A program made the position numbers and the translations under genes. A DNA stretch of 64,000 nt, taken from the NCBI GenBank assembly GCA_022578965.1, contig MU400533.1, forward strand, positions 186,001 through 250,000, given 5' to 3'. The notes under the pieces are model-generated. The model was not told the origin of the DNA, did no database searches, and was given only the letters and a program-made list of their open reading frames with translations. Positions 35,390 to 49,454 of this stretch are shown one piece after another. The DNA is from Xylaria sp. FL1777. Its lineage: Eukaryota; Ascomycota; Sordariomycetes; Xylariales; Xylariaceae. The number at the start of each line of letters is the position of its first letter. The first letter of the stretch is position 1.

Positions 35390-38116
35390 CTAAGAACTGG
35401 GTGGCATTTCGTTGTGAGTTGTCTGTACGGGTGGCGGGGAATTTGGAAGCGGCACCTCCTTGGGAGATGGTAGCACATTCGTCTCGCCCGACTCTGGGCC
35501 AGCGGCAGGTCTCTTCTCGTCCATGCTCCTCTTTGCATCAATGCTTTTGCTTCTTGTCGGCAGAAATCCATGATTATTTTCCGGGTGAGATTTGGCGCGT
35601 TTGTCAACGTTCTCTTTGGCCTCGCGATATTTATGCTTAATCCATCCAATGGGTCCTTTGGTATCATCTCTCTCCCGCGCCCCGGCCTCATTTTCCGCCC
35701 ATGCTGCGGCAACATCTGAAGAATCGCCAGTCCAGCTCTTTCGTGGTCGATGATTGCTTCCAACCGTCGAGCTGCTTATTTCTGCATGAGTATTATTTCC
35801 TAATGGACCCGAAAATTCTTCCTTGCGCCGCGATATGCGCCAGCGACGCTTCTTTTCCTTTTCGGCGAGTTCAGCTGACGAAGGATGAACTATCTCTTCG
35901 TGCTGATCTATGTCCGAGCCCTCGTTAAAGGAAGAGTGTAACGATGTAGTCTGTGATGGCTTGGGGTTAAGGGAATTCACACCATGGTCAGCGTTGCCAG
36001 GAAGAATGCCTGCTGCCGGTACCTGAGACGCTCTGGGAGTGGACTCGGAGGGTGTTTCGATAGAGGCATCGTTCTCATGCAGTGTAGGCTCTAGATGAGG
36101 TACTCTTTCAATGGGATCGGAAGTTTCAGCGGCAGGAGATCCAAGAGCAGAATGTGGGAGAGAAGCGGATGAGCTTTGAGCACTTGGGTTGGCACTGCTG
36201 ACTACCCGTTTCTTCCGCAGCTTATTAGGCTGTCGCTTCTCACTATCTGAATTTGGGGAGCGTTGGAAAAGACTTTGCAAGTTCCTTTCCTTTGAGGGCG
36301 TCAGATTATTGCTAGGAGGTCCTAGTAATCGTTCTTGACTTCTACCTGCTACCGAATGCCCATGGGGGTTCTCAGAGGCCACTGCTCCTGGTCCAAAGTT
36401 CGGATTTGCTATGGATTTGTCAGGAGGGTTAGACGTCTTCTCGGGTACTGCCGAGGGAGTATTGGCACTGGGGTTAGGAGAAGGAGAGGTAGGCGCCACT
36501 GCCACTACAGGTGAATGTTGTCGAGATGGAAATCTACCAGTTTGTAGGAGAGGAGACTTCTTGGACGGCAGAGTATTGCTTCTCCCCAAGCTGCCCGGGG
36601 TTGTAATTGAAGGACTATTAGGGGTCGATGCTCCATTCGAATATCGTGAATGGCGTGATGAAGTTGAGCGGTTTCTCCGTATTGTGCCATCTCTTGTGAC
36701 GCTTTCCGCTCCGGCACTAGCATTAGATGCGGACCGTACCATATCACTCTGGCGATTCGGTGTGCTTGGGGCGACGATCCTGGGCGTTCCCTTCTCAATT
36801 TCTCGTTTTGTCTGTTCATCAGTGCCAGTGCCTTGCATGCCAATCAGAAAATGATCTTGATGCTCAATCAAGAAAATGATCACACATTGATTGAGACGGT
36901 ATTCCTCGGGAGCCATAGCATGTTGAGGATGGGATAGCATGCCCGGTTGAAAGATCGCAGCAAGGTTTTGAGCTGTCATGCGATTTTCGTCAGATTTTGC
37001 GGCGAATACCGCAAGCAAGTCTAATATATAGAGCAATAGCTGACGGTTTAGAGGAGGCAAGTCCTTAATTAACTCCTGGTACTTCCTTACGGCGGTCTGC
37101 TGATCGAAGTTCTCAAGCAATTGAGTGCCTTCGCTATCGCCTACGGCTTGTTTTGTATGACCCCGTAGCGGTTCTCGGAAGCGCTCGTATAAATCTAATG
37201 GAACGACTGGTTCAGGGAGATCATTCAAGTATCGTCGGAGAACGTTGGCAGCATCGTGAACTGTGTATCCATCCCAGACAAGACCCTTGCCGTACCGGTC
37301 CGGAGAATCGAATTGAATCTTGAGTTCTTTGATGCGCTTTTCTGATCCATTGAGACGAAAGATGCCCTCCACACTTGTGGCTGTCGAAATTGTTAGCAGC
37401 CACGCTTTCCATCCCTCAAGACTGAAATCACACCTTTCTCTTTGAGGTACACGCCACATTTAGCTACCACAATAGGTACATATCCATATATATAGCTTTG
37501 GCCATTCTCATCAATGAGTGAGATGGCAACATTTGCATAGGTAATGCTTTGTCGAAGGGGGACCCCGAAGATGCCTTGAGGTCGTGTCTCTGTTTGATAA
37601 TCGGTTAGCCAATTCCGCATGGCCCACTACCTAGTGAGCCTCGTCATGCCGCTTTCAGTGTTCAGGTAGCATGAGATGAGCAGAACCATAAGGGCTACGA
37701 AGAGTGCTAAGCAAGTTAAGGTGCAAACTTTGGCACTATCTCGCGTCCTCGAGTATATAAGTCGCGTTAAGACGCGGTGCTGCTAGTAGCCTAGACAAAG
37801 GAAAAGAAAAGAACGATGATGGCTAGAGGGTAGGTGGTAAAGGATCTTGCACACGACTGGGATAGCCGCATGATATAACTATGGAGGATAGTGATAGATA
37901 GGTCGGAAGATAAAGGCAAGGTAATGTGGATGGCCGCTTACCTCGCGACTCTTGATGCCTAGTAGGTTGAACCTGGAATTTCTTCCACCATGACTTGAGG
38001 TCGGCTCGCTTACTCGGCGGCGACGCAGGAGTTACGGGAGCTTGGGACGAAGGTTGTGGTTGGTTCATCTGAGGCTGCTGGTTTGGTGGCTTGGATTGGG
38101 TGACGGCAGACGTCAT
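35390..38116 (-). CDS. RhoGAP protein, Sac7/Bag7-like (773 aa)
   Basis: Minus-strand exons are 38116-37942, 37589-37434 and 37380-35390, all joined in phase 1; the first intron is long at 352 bases. A short Gln/Pro-rich start and a WWKKFQVQP element lead to the RhoGAP domain at about residues 60-270: GIFGVPLRQSITYANVAI, then EGIFRLNGSEKRIKEL with the arginine finger at R119, KGLVWDGYTVHDAANVLRRY, LPEPVVPLDLYERFREPL, and MTAQNLAAIFQPGMLSHP. It should speed GTP hydrolysis on a Rho GTPase; the closest remembered relatives, yeast Sac7 and Bag7, act on Rho1 in cell-wall integrity and actin polarity. The last 500 residues are Ser/Pro-rich and probably disordered, with many possible phosphosites. 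Confidence 0.92.
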
Positions 38117-38857
38117 TGTGTCGATGGCGCACGGGCAACCGCAGACGTTATTGAGGCTAGGCAAACGCGGCTCGATGATCAGCAGCGCATGCAATCTCCC
38201 TACTGTGTCTGATGAATCGGAGGGGCCTGGGGGAAGCCTGCTCAATCAGAGTCGATCGGGCTGGTTCTTCTATTCGGTGCGCGGTAGAAGCAGACTATGC
38301 GCGTATACTAGAGACATCAACGTAGCGGCAACGAGGGCGACGACAGCTGAGTGGACTGGTCGGGAGGCGGCGCGGCTGATGGATGTCAACGAGATGGGAA
38401 TGTGGTGTCGAGGCCGCACTCCGTCCTTGCGTGGGTGGTTGCTGGCGGAGGGGTAGAGGCGAGACGGATGGTCGATCCACTGGCGGATAATAACAACAGC
38501 GACGCTGGGGGAGAATGTTGAGGACGAAGAGATGTGGTTGGATCTGATGCTGTAGGAATTTAAGCCAGGGCTCGCGTCGGCGTAGGCTTGATACGGTTGG
38601 CCAAGTCTGGCTGACTGTTTCAGACGGGGCACGTAGGAACGAGAGGAGTAGCAGTAAGGTGCTGGCTGAGGTCTGTGATCGCAAGCAGCAGTAGAAATAG
38701 AAGCAACAGCAGGAGGCCTTCGGTGACGGTATCTACATATGTCGTAAAACGTAGGGCTAGAAAGAAGCAGGACGGACGGGCGTCATGACTGGGCTACTAC
38801 GGGGGAGTGCGATGTTGGTAGTGGTAGTGGTAGGCAGTGATGGTAATGGTGGCAGTA

Positions 38858-38881
38858 GTGGTGGTGGTGGTGGTGGTGGTG
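38858..38881. repeat. (GTG)8 trinucleotide repeat
   Basis: Eight perfect GTG units about 740 bases upstream of the RhoGAP ATG, in a wider block of GGT/GTA triplets. It would read as CAC/ACC on the RhoGAP sense strand. Confidence 0.75.
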
Positions 38882-41148
38882 CTGCCGCGGCCGGCGCTGC
38901 TCTTAGTGGCAGTGGTCAGGATACCTATGTACACACGCAGTAGTGGCGGGAGGTGACGATATACCGTGAGCGCAGAGCAGGGCAGGTACAGGCTACAGCC
39001 CACAAGTCTGGGAAAGCGAGAGAGAAGTGGGCTGGCTGTCTGTAAGGTACCCTTTTTCCCTGGCGACCGCGGACTGGTTGAATGACAGCGGGGAAGGCGT
39101 CTCAGGTGCCCCCGGCAGCCCTTGGACTGTTCTTGCTTGTCCTAGGTACCTGCCTACCCCGACCTGTCCAAGCTTTTGGATCTGCTATCAGATTTATTTC
39201 CATCGTACCTACTACCGTGCCCTAGGTACCGTAGGCTATATTTGTTAACGATACTTTACACTGTATTAGGTACCCTTGATCTACGCAGTGCGCAGTATGT
39301 ATAGGTAGGTACCCGAGAGGATTCATTCATTCCCAGATTCCCAGGACCCTTTCGTTCTCTGATGGAGATGTTTCTCCCATCATACGAATACCTATATTTA
39401 TTTCGGGTATTTCTATTTGATTATTTGATCCTCGTATATACTTAGAAGCATACTGAACCTTAACTACCTACCAAGCCGTGACGACATCTAGCTTATCACC
39501 ACCGACATGCGTACGCAGTAGATATTTTCTACCTGACAGTGTTCGACGGTTTTCTCGAAAGGAGTTGTGGTGCTGTGGAGTGACTTACTGCGTAGGCGAG
39601 TTTAAAGAGGAGTCTGCTCTACTGTGTAAATGTGCTCCGTAATCCTATCCAAATTAAGCCAAGCAGAAGATTCATGCGCCATGGGTGCTGTACATCTCAT
39701 GCTCACCATCTCTACAGCTATCTGCTGAATAGCATACTTGCCTAAAATACTATGTAGATGGACAAAAAGGTTTCGGTGGCCGAAGAATCCAGATAAAAAG
39801 CCATCAATCACATTCTCCTCGGGCTAAGAATGCATGCAAAATATGGTGTTGGTCGGTATGGTATGGCCTGGTATTAGTATGGGCTCCCACGAGATAGCGA
39901 AGAGTTCAGTTCGGCCGTGCATTTACGGTCCGAGAAGACTAATAGCAGACTACCTACTTACTATACATGTAGGTAAGCAGGGGAAGGCCATCGCAGAACT
40001 ATATACTATTGCGTAGGTATACAACGCATATAGTATATGTAGATGTAGATGTATTAGAAACTTTCCCAGCTTCAAGCTCTAGGCTAGGTTGAGGCTGGTC
40101 ACACTGCGTTTAATGTGTGCTGCTTGTGTACTTATGTTCAGATTAGGCACGACATACGATACAGCAAACACCATCTACTCTCTTGTCAGCATAGATACCT
40201 CTCCCCAGCAAAGAAACCTTAGCATAACCTTCGGGCTGGTCGTAAGGCTTCCTGCACGTGCACTTCGCAGTAGACTGAAAAAAAATCACGCTACGGTCAT
40301 ACATACTTACATACTTACACTGTTCTGTAGATTGCCTGCCCGTTGCGCTCCCCTGGTGGGTAAGCGATCATCCAACAAGAGTCGGTCATTCCTTCGAGAT
40401 CAAACTAGCAGGGAAGAATACCAGACCACCAATGAGCAACGAAGTTTCCCCCATCACGTCCATCACGCACATACAGCCCGTAGAAGCAACTCCCAGCCCA
40501 GACCCGTGCCGTCGCTGTATTCTCGAGGAGAGCATCACGACTTGATTGACTGGAGGATGCCGCAATTCGACGCACTCGACCACTTCGACGAGATGCGTCA
40601 ATGTGATCGGCGGGCGCTTCAGGCAGTATGACGTTAATCCTGCAGACCCGATAGGTCTCACCCCCTACAGCAATTGGACGGTGACTGGGCGGTGGCATGC
40701 CGGCTGGGTCCTGTGAGCGTTGAGCACCTAATGGAGTAGTCCCGTGCATCACCTGCCGCCACCATCCTCAATTTCAAGCTGCGTGAAGCTGTTCCAGTCG
40801 TGATACCGGTACCTAGCGTACCACGGTCGTCCAATGGCCCCCTACCTCTGCGTTACTGTATATCCCCTGCAACGTATATGCGTATATTACAGTATTACAG
40901 TAGGTAGGTGTACAAGGGGAAAGAAAGAGGAGCTATGCTATGTATGCAAATCTGGACATGTACAGATCCTATTCTGATCATACGCAGTAGGCTATCTGAG
41001 TAGGCAGATATCTAACACGAGCGGGTCGACCCAGGAAAGGGTCTTACCTAAATTAAGCACAAGGAAATAATATCTGTAGATCTATACTACGTAGGTATGC
41101 TGTTAACAGCTTTTCATGTCAAAACTCACCTCACCTAAGCCACGGTTC

Positions 41149-41164
41149 TTTTTTTTTTTTTTTT
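41149..41164. repeat. 16-base T run
   Basis: A plain homopolymer in intergenic DNA, followed by AACCC. Confidence 0.7.
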
Positions 41165-43420
41165 AACCCTTCCTCTCTCTCTGCCGAGCAAGCAGATTTA
41201 CTGCAACACCTTATTCAACACTGTATTTAGACTCCAGGTCTACCTTGCTGCGACCTTTCGTTTCTATATTTAGCAATGACCGAGCTATTTCGCGAAGAAA
41301 GCCGGCTGCTGTACGCGGTACTTTTGACTAGACGAGTTTCACAGATGGGAGGTACCTACGTACGTACGTACACTAGGTATGCGTAAGTAGACTGACTCAA
41401 GCGCCTTCAGGGGGGTCCAGGCTACCTGTTCCTGAACTGGACAGATCTTACACGGTTGGTAAATAAAATAGTAGCCTAACTAGGTACTTACTGTATCTAC
41501 CTACAACTTCTGAAATCTATAGCTTCATACATACTGCGTAGGAAAATGTTACCTAACGCCTGATACCGGCATACATAAAGAGTTGGGAGCCCCCCCCCTC
41601 TTCTTCTCTCCCCGCAGATGGCGAATAGTGTGTACCGACACGCTGAAGAAGGTGGGGGCCAAGCAACACCAACACAAATTTCGGGGTCCAACGTTGTCGT
41701 CATAGCTCCCCGTAAGGCAGGTTTGCATACATACGTAGTAGGTAGCATGTAGGTAGGTAGACTCAATTCAATACAGCGACGATCACTGCATGCTACGGTG
41801 AACCTGCCGCTTGGAGCACAGAGAAGAACGCCGGTTTCCCAGTTACCACATCTTGGCATCGTGAGAGATTTGGAGTCTACTACCTTTTGCCTGTGACAAT
41901 TCGAACCTCAAAAAAGCTCATGAAGGTAGAATGGGTACACAACTAAGATTTTGGTGAAACATCGGATCAATTTTCGTCAAGGGCTAAGGTAGCTAGACCC
42001 CAGAGTCTTTTAGGTCTCACTGTCCAGATTCTTCAGCAGGTGGTTATTCCATCACCCCGTGTGCTCATATAGCTGGTGAAACCCGGTAGAAGTACGGCCA
42101 GCTGAGGAGGAGATTGCTAAGGAAGTAAGGTATATAGACATATAAATCAGTCTCGGGAGCTGAAAGCCCATCCGTGTCATCTAATCTAGACAAGACCTCT
42201 CGATTCCACGCAAGCATCGCTGTATATTGATAAGGGATCTCCTCGGGGACAATATTACTCACACGATAGTGGCACTTGCAAAACCGAGGTTTATACCATC
42301 CTCGTACCTGGTTTGGGAATGTAGGTACTTATCGGTCCCGTTTATGCAGAAGAGTCTTCAACAGCTGAAAAGAATGAAGGCCGGGGTTGAAAGAGAGCTG
42401 TGATGGCTAATCGAGATTCTTGACAGCATCCTTTTTTGACGTTTGATATAAAGCACCCGCATTTACGATTAATCCCATTGTCTATCAAGTGTAGTTCATA
42501 GCGACGCAAGGAGCCTATGCTCCGTAGACACATTTTGGATACAGCCAACTTCTATCATTTTTATATGTTATTTTAATTTATATTGAATGACTAGTCACTG
42601 ACTATACTCATTCCATTGGGCATTCCAATGGGCGCGCCAGGACCTAACCCAACTAACGTAGTTTCGACAAGTCGATATTCTGGTTTGTACTCAATCTAAA
42701 CCCAATGCAACCATAATGCCAAGAAAAGCAGGCCAATAATCGGTATGAAGTCTGAACGGGAAAAATGTACAATAGGGCTACCGTGGAAACACTTGGTAAC
42801 GCGTCATCTGTCTGAGACTCGGGATGGTCTCCCCCGTTGCTGTGAACACTGGCGAGAAAGCCGGTATGAACTTCGTGTGTAAAGAAAAAAAGTCTATACA
42901 GACACCGACATCCTCACGCCGCAAGTTACGGCTCCCAGAAAATTAAATAATGATAAACAGTCATCCGACCGGATGACAAACCTGCCCTAAAATGCGTCCA
43001 AGGGTTGTTGGCCGTAAAAACCTAGCCGTCGCCGGACACCTGTAGTGGAGATTCTCTAGTCCCAACAAAAACTTGCATCGAGAGCGCAAGAGACATTGCG
43101 CACACGCTTTCGAAAGAAGGTTGGATGGCCCTAGAGTGTTTCAAACGGCCGAACAACATGAATAGGTTAAGAACCGCAAAAAAACGAAAACAAAAACAAA
43201 AGCAATGAACGCCTGGACGGTAAGAAACCGCCATGGTAAAGGCCTCGTCCGTAACGCCCTTTGATGAGTAAAAAGATAAGAGAAAAGAACATCAACTGTC
43301 CACCATAACCGGCGCTGTAACCAGTTGTAAAAGGTGGATTCTGAAAGCCGCGGGGCCCAAGTAATTTGTATCGCAGTCTTATACGTGTCGTCATTAATCG
43401 TGAGATTTCATCCTCGAGTT

Positions 43421-46400
43421 TTACGAGGTATGAATAGGAACGCTCCGTGGCGTGAGTTCATCACTTCGCTTACGGGGGAGGTTATGTTGCTGAGCCTTTG
43501 ACGCATTCGCGATCATTTGCTTTTTCTTTCGAAGTGTAGCAAGCCTCCCAGTAATCATGTGGATCACTGATAATTCATGTTAGCTTTTTTCATATTACTG
43601 GATTAATGACACTTACTCTTATGTACCGCTTGTTGATCATCTGGGTTGATCTCTGATGCTGTGTCTTGGTTATCGCGCTCCACTTTTGGAGACCCCGACG
43701 ACCGCCGTTTGCTTGAAATATCCTCGTCATTATCAAGTACAGCCTCAAGCATTCGAATAGCCGTAACGTAAGAGATTTCACATCCGCTTAAGTCCTCATT
43801 CGCGATTTCATTGATCGCGGCAGTCCGACTCATGTCAATAGCTCGGTCAAACATTAATTTCTCAGCGCTGAGACCAGGGGTCAACACAATTCCCTCCGTA
43901 CTTGGGGTCCCGGGTGCGATGACCTCGACTATGTTGTTACTTGGATGGCTTGAATGATCTTCAGGCAGTTGTTTTTGAGCTTCGGTCAGTTTGAGCCTGA
44001 CAACTTCAGCTTTCTCTAACGTCTCATTGAAACGTTTGCGAACCCATTGTACGGCGGAATTGACTCTTGCCACAAGGTTTTGGGCACTAGTTGCGTCACG
44101 CCCAATGACGTGTTGTTGGGTGGCAGTCGATTCGCTCTTAGCTTTACGTGCCCACCATATACTTGCAATATCCATGGATTTGGCAAGAAGAGAAAGCGCC
44201 TTGACGTATAACACAAGTGCTTCTTCCGAGAGGACAACTATTGCCTCGATAGTGAGACCATCTTCATCATCTGAGCCCATCTTTTCGGCTGGTATTCCCC
44301 CGAGACCCTCTTCTGTTGACGGGGCGAGTGGCACAAGTTGTTTATATTTGACCTCTGCAAAACCCCAAACAACATCGCTGCGCGTAGCAAAATCTTCGAT
44401 GCACTGGGCGACGCGGAGATCTTCGTCAATGGGGACACCTGGACGGCCATCGGTGATCAGACCTATAGATGTGTTTGGTGTAGGATACGTTGGAAAAGGG
44501 TTGTACATATGTGGAGGGGATGCGCCCTTCCCAAGCATGTGTGAAGGGTATCTGAAGCCGAAGAGTCTTAAACTGGCATCTTGGATAGCCTTGGAAATGG
44601 CCGAGGTAGCTGAACTGGGGCTGCCTGACAGATTCTTTTCATATGAACCTCGATGGTGAGTGTCTGCTCGCTGTCTACCTTGTGCAATTTGCAAAGCATT
44701 GGATGGTTGAGCTGGGATGGCCCCGGTAGTGGATCTTGGATCGCCCTGTTGTGTGGCACGTCGAATTATCTGCCCTGAACGTTGAGGTATGGCCTGTGTT
44801 TGTGTACCCTTAGCAGCAAGCTCATCCGCAAATGCGTTCACTTCGACGTGCTTCTTTTCCACGACGACGTAGTCTCTCTCAAAGGCGATATCATGGGCAA
44901 CCTTTTCGCGCTCATCTGCTGTTGAAGGTTGCTGTTTCTCCTTCCCCTTTCCCGTATTGTTATTAACAAATGAAGAAGGAGGCGATTTATCGTCGCGTGG
45001 AAATCTGTTTACCGAAGCATTTGAAAAGCCTCGATGTCGCCTGTCGTCCGTGAGAGCTGGTTTTGAAGGTGCCGACGTTGATGGAACAGGTCGAGGACGT
45101 TGAATCCCAAGGCCTGACACATTATCGTTCTGTGTTATAGGATTTATTTGAGCTGTGTCTTGCACTAATTGATGCTGATTTTCAAGCTCTGGCGTGGTAC
45201 CTAATGGCGAGGATTTCGACGGCTTTTCCCGGGGTAACGATTGGTCCACCTCTTGGCGTATAATGTCCGTATCAGTACGATAACGATGATGTGTTGATAA
45301 ACGTCGCCCTTCCGGACGGGGCCCGTCTGTTCTTGAGAGAGTTCGGAAATCTTTGGAAGATAGTCGTTGAGATCTTGGAACGTCGTCCTCAACTAGGCCA
45401 GGGATAGGGTCTGCAATAACATCATGATTGAAGAAGCTCTCGAAACTCATCCTTTCAACGGGCTTACGTTTGAGCAGAGCACGAATCAAGGCCTTAAGAT
45501 CTGATGAAACCTGAACTTCCTTGGGAATCTTGATGTTATCATTATTGCCTTCGATCTTTCGTAGCAACTCAACATGATTACTAGCTCTGAATGGAGGTTT
45601 GCCGCTTATCATTTCAAAGGCAACAGTTCCAACGGACCAGAGATCGGCCTTGGCATCGTATCGTTCGTAACGAAGTATCTCAGGTGCCATGTAAAGAGGT
45701 GATCCGCAAAGCGTCTCTGCGAGCGAAGTAGATGGTAGAACCCGAGCGAACCCAAAGTCTGCCAGCTTTAGCATGGGCAGGGACTGCAATCCAACAGCAG
45801 GTATGAGTGAGTCGTGGCTGGCGCTCAGAATCGGTCGAGTTTCCCTATTTGACTCTCGGTATGCGACGGACGGGAGAAGTAGCAGATTTTGCGGCTTTAT
45901 ATCTCGATGGACAAAGTTGCCTTCCCGCAAGAATTGCAATGCGCTGGCGAGTTGTTTCAGAAAATGTCGAATCACGACTTCGTTCAAGCCTGATCCGGGG
46001 ACACTAGGATATTTTCGGGCCAGGTCGCATGTGGCAGGATGTGTCATGAGTTTATCCCTCTTCTTGATGAATAACGACAGGTCTCCGAGCTCGCAGTACT
46101 CCATAATGAGGTTAATGTGAGTTGACGACTCGACGCAGTCATGAAGGGCGACGATATGTGGATGTCGTAGCCTTTTCAGAATTTTGATTTCGCTATAGAG
46201 GTTCTCTTTTAACTTCTTGTTTAATCGGGCGAGCTCGACGGATTTGATAGCTACGGCGGCCCCAGATACCTTAAGATCAATATTAGTCAACTTCCAGATC
46301 TCCCAACAGCAAATTGGTGCTCGAGGATTAGCTCGCCGCAAGACACAGTGATTAAAGTAAAGCTATTTCGCTATCTTGAAACATACAGGAGGAAATGGGA

Positions 46401-46584
46401 GCTATCGGAGACACGGGAAACTTGGAGATAAGCCGATATAAGGGAGCTAAGGGATGCGAACCTTGTGCTTGCCCATGTAGACCTGCGCAAAGCTGCCTTT
46501 TCCTATCTCGGAGCCGATGAGGAATTGACCAACGACGTCGTCGCCGGATCTCGCCCGACGCGACGAACCTCGAGCTTCGGCCAT
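43421..46584 (-). CDS. atg1: autophagy initiation kinase Atg1 (973 aa)
   Basis: Minus-strand exons are 46584-46462, 46269-43617 and 43566-43421. The kinase domain spans about residues 20-330: [20 protein letters not shown] with K50, [24 protein letters not shown] and [14 protein letters not shown], whose Thr is the activating site known from yeast. A Ser/Pro-rich middle carries [20 protein letters not shown], whose YVVV matches the Atg8-interacting motif of yeast Atg1. The C-terminal part forms the tandem MIT-like region that binds Atg13. The last exon, easily missed, adds 48 codons ([16 protein letters not shown] onward) typical of fungal Atg1 ends. The kinase starts autophagosome formation with Atg13 and Atg17. 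It is isolated, with gene-free DNA on both sides. Confidence 0.97.
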
Positions 46585-48709
46585 GACTTCCTGTGTAGGT
46601 TGGCGATGACAGGAAGGTAGTTGCAGGCCAAGAGCCTATAAAAGGAGAAATAGAGCTGAAATTCGTGTGATCGTCTTTGTATACATGCGTAGAAGATGGC
46701 CGGCGTTGAGGCTGGACCGGTATAGTTGGAGGTTCGGGGTAGGCAGGGGTAGGCAGGAGAAAAGACTAGATGCACACGATAGAAGGAGATGAAGTAGGTA
46801 AGGTCAAGAGAAAGAAGCTCGAAAGCTGAGGTGAGCGCGCGTCTCGAGTTGGGATGGACGGAACTACCTAGACGTCAAGTGGGAATGATGTAGGGGCAGA
46901 TATCCGATAGGTCGGGGGTGGACCTGGGATACAATCGAGGACCAGAACCTTGTCAAGCGGGGAGTGATCTGGAGATGCTTGTGTCACTCTGAGCAACGCG
47001 AAGCACCGAGAAACCGGCCACGACTAAGGTAGCGTTGAGGGTTAGCCAGTCCCATCCATCGTATTCGCCGTCTTGGTGATATCTGAGAGGGAGGTGGTGC
47101 TTTGCAGGTTGAGGTTCTGGGACTAAGACACATACCTATGGGATAGGCTAGGTCGGCAGGGAGCGAACCTAGATAGGTAGGATGCGAACGCTGCTGATAA
47201 TGAATGCTGGGTACCTATCTCGGACGACGCTACCCAGCAGAGCAAGGTTCTTGCTGTTCAGGTAAGTGAGGCGATAGGTCGGTAAGCTGGAGTTGGATAC
47301 AGTATATACAGTACGGTACACGGTAGCGCAGGCAGATACTGGCATATACGCATAAAGTAAGTACTAGCAGGGGTCGGTAGCGTTATGACTTGTTCCGCTA
47401 GTCGACTGTTGTGCCGGAATAAGCTGAGCTTTGCTGGCAACCTGCAGATGGCTGAGCCACCTCAATTAACGACCCAAAGCTGCACGAGGGAGAGATACCT
47501 GGGCGCAGAGCGGCGTACCATACGACTAGGACGTGTGCGGTACCTATCTGTAGGTAGGCTCCAGTAGGGTTACTTTGCTTTGCTAGTGAAGTGTGCATGC
47601 AGAGGAAGGGAGAGAGGGTGTGTGTGTTGGTTGACCGATGATCAAGTGAATGACTCGGCCTCTGACTGAAGCTCCTGTCGGCAGGAAATACGGCTGGAAC
47701 AGTGCCGTCTATGCTCGTCTACTTGTGATCGAGGGATACCGAATCGGCACAGTGCAATATACCATGGGGTATCGTGAAAGCCACCGGTATCGTACCCTGC
47801 TATATAGTACCGATGTGCGTACCTACGCAGTAGGTATACTAGGTAGGCAGATGGAGAGCGTGCTTCTCGGCGATAGACGGTGTTAGGCGAGTATGACGTG
47901 GGAATCCAATATCTAGGCGTTGCTACCCCCAAGGAAGGAAAACGGTGGAAGAAGGCAACATGAAGCGGAAGAAATGAAAGAAAATCAAAAGTGGTAGAGA
48001 AAAGGGAGGGTGCCGTGGATGACGAAGGCAATGAGGAAAGTCACGTAAAGCTCCGAGGGAATTGCTATCACGAGATCGAGGCAGAGAATTGGTACATCAC
48101 CTAAGTAGAGAGTCTAGATACAATGACTGGCTATGACTGACTGACTGAAAGGCGCATTACCGGGGATGGACAATAAAAGAGGACCCCTGACAAGACAAGA
48201 GGCCGTCCGCGTCCCTAGATCGCCATTGGACAGATGGGTGCCTATCACAAGTACGTACTTGGTAACAAGGCATCCAGCAGAAGCAAGACGTGGACAATGA
48301 AGATTAGGGACTTTGCGCTCGTGACTCTTCGGCGTGATAACAGCTGATAAGACGCTAGCACCAGACCAGCGGCAAGCCCAAGGCTCTGCTGTAGATAGTG
48401 TGCAGGCGACCTGAAGCCGATGCCGCTGGATGAAGTCCCATCCTTCTTCACGCTGATAAGTTCCAGTGCATGTGTAAGTTGATAACATGCTTTTCCCATG
48501 CTTCTTCTACCCAGGCGGATAAGTTACTTACATGTATGATCGTCTCTCTCCCACCAGCCTGCACGGCAATTGCAATTGCAACTGCAACGATATAACTATG
48601 CGTAAGTGGTCTCATAGATGATTACAACTATAGTAAGCACAAAGGGGGAAAACGGGATAAAAAGTTCCTAGTATAGGTACCTACCTACCTATCTCGTAAC
48701 GCAAGCGAA

Positions 48710-48730
48710 ACAGTGAACAGTGAACAGTGA
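48710..48730. repeat. ACAGTGA tandem repeat, three copies
   Basis: Three exact 7-base units, about 2.1 kb upstream of the ATG1 start. No gene overlaps. Confidence 0.6.
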
Positions 48731-49427
48731 GGGAGCGAACCCGAGCACAGACGTGGCTCGGATACCTTACTGTGTGTCCAAACAGTGTAGTTCCCCGAAT
48801 AAGGTAATTTAATACCAGTGCCGTTGCTATGTACTGTGCTGTACCCTGTCTGTTATCAGTATGAAACTCAGGTAACAAACAGAATACCTAGCTGTTACTA
48901 ACCACGCGTGAATAGTGAATACTGTTATGGCCACCAGGGGTCGAGAGGCATAAGCCATTGTCTCAGTTTGAAAGGGCGTTGTCTATACTACAAGATTGCC
49001 TTAAAACTGATGACTGCGATCCTACACATATGGTTAGAACGCTCGCGCGCACTGTCTACTTTTGCGTCTTTCTCCACAGCCAGGCTGATCGCTAATCGTA
49101 CCCCTTTGTCTAGTGCTTTATGCAAGATACCTCGTGGCCTACCGTAACAGGCAATAGTCGAGTCGGACTACGCGATGCGGACGGATTGCTACCATACAAC
49201 ACACCATCACATTAATCCGTCGCCTTGTCTTAAGTCTACTTAGTATGCAGTATAGCTATCGACTCATCCATCCTAACTAGTAAAAAAAAGAAGTAAGTAA
49301 AATTAATCATATCTCAAACACAAACGCTGATATAGTTTGTCGTTATCTGATGTAAGAGTGCCGCGCAGGTGATATTCAGCTTGTTCTAAGTTTGTTATTA
49401 GTCATCCTAGCCTTAAAGTTATGGATT

Positions 49428-49454
49428 TCATCATTATCATCATCATTATTATTA
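49428..49454. repeat. ATC/ATT triplet microsatellite
   Basis: An imperfect run of TCA/TTA triplets in gene-free DNA. Confidence 0.6.

Larger units (their letters stand above)
38117..43420. other. long gene-free stretch upstream of the RhoGAP gene
   Basis: About 5.3 kb lies between the RhoGAP start and the ATG1 3' end. The first kilobase probably holds a long leader and promoter of the RhoGAP gene. Repeats include (GTG)8 at 38858-38881, a T16 run at 41149-41164 and TACG units near 41357-41370. Many ACCTAGGTAC-like words occur around 39140-39310. Frames up to 180 codons (40089-40631) look like chance. An 88-codon minus frame ending at 42065 is slightly protein-like but has no start or motif. 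Confidence 0.5.

Noticed and set aside
40089..40631. 180-codon plus-strand frame
   Set aside because: No domain, signal peptide or regular codon pattern; overlapped by similar frames on the other strand.
42065..42328. 88-codon minus-strand frame with protein-like residues
   Set aside because: No ATG in a sensible position, no clear splice partner and no motif; kept only as a remark in the intergenic entry.
43991..44659. 222-codon plus-strand frame inside ATG1
   Set aside because: It is a shadow of the ATG1 coding exon on the opposite strand and has no independent support.
47642..48031. 129-codon minus-strand frame
   Set aside because: Low-complexity composition with no motif; no intron or neighbouring exon supports it.
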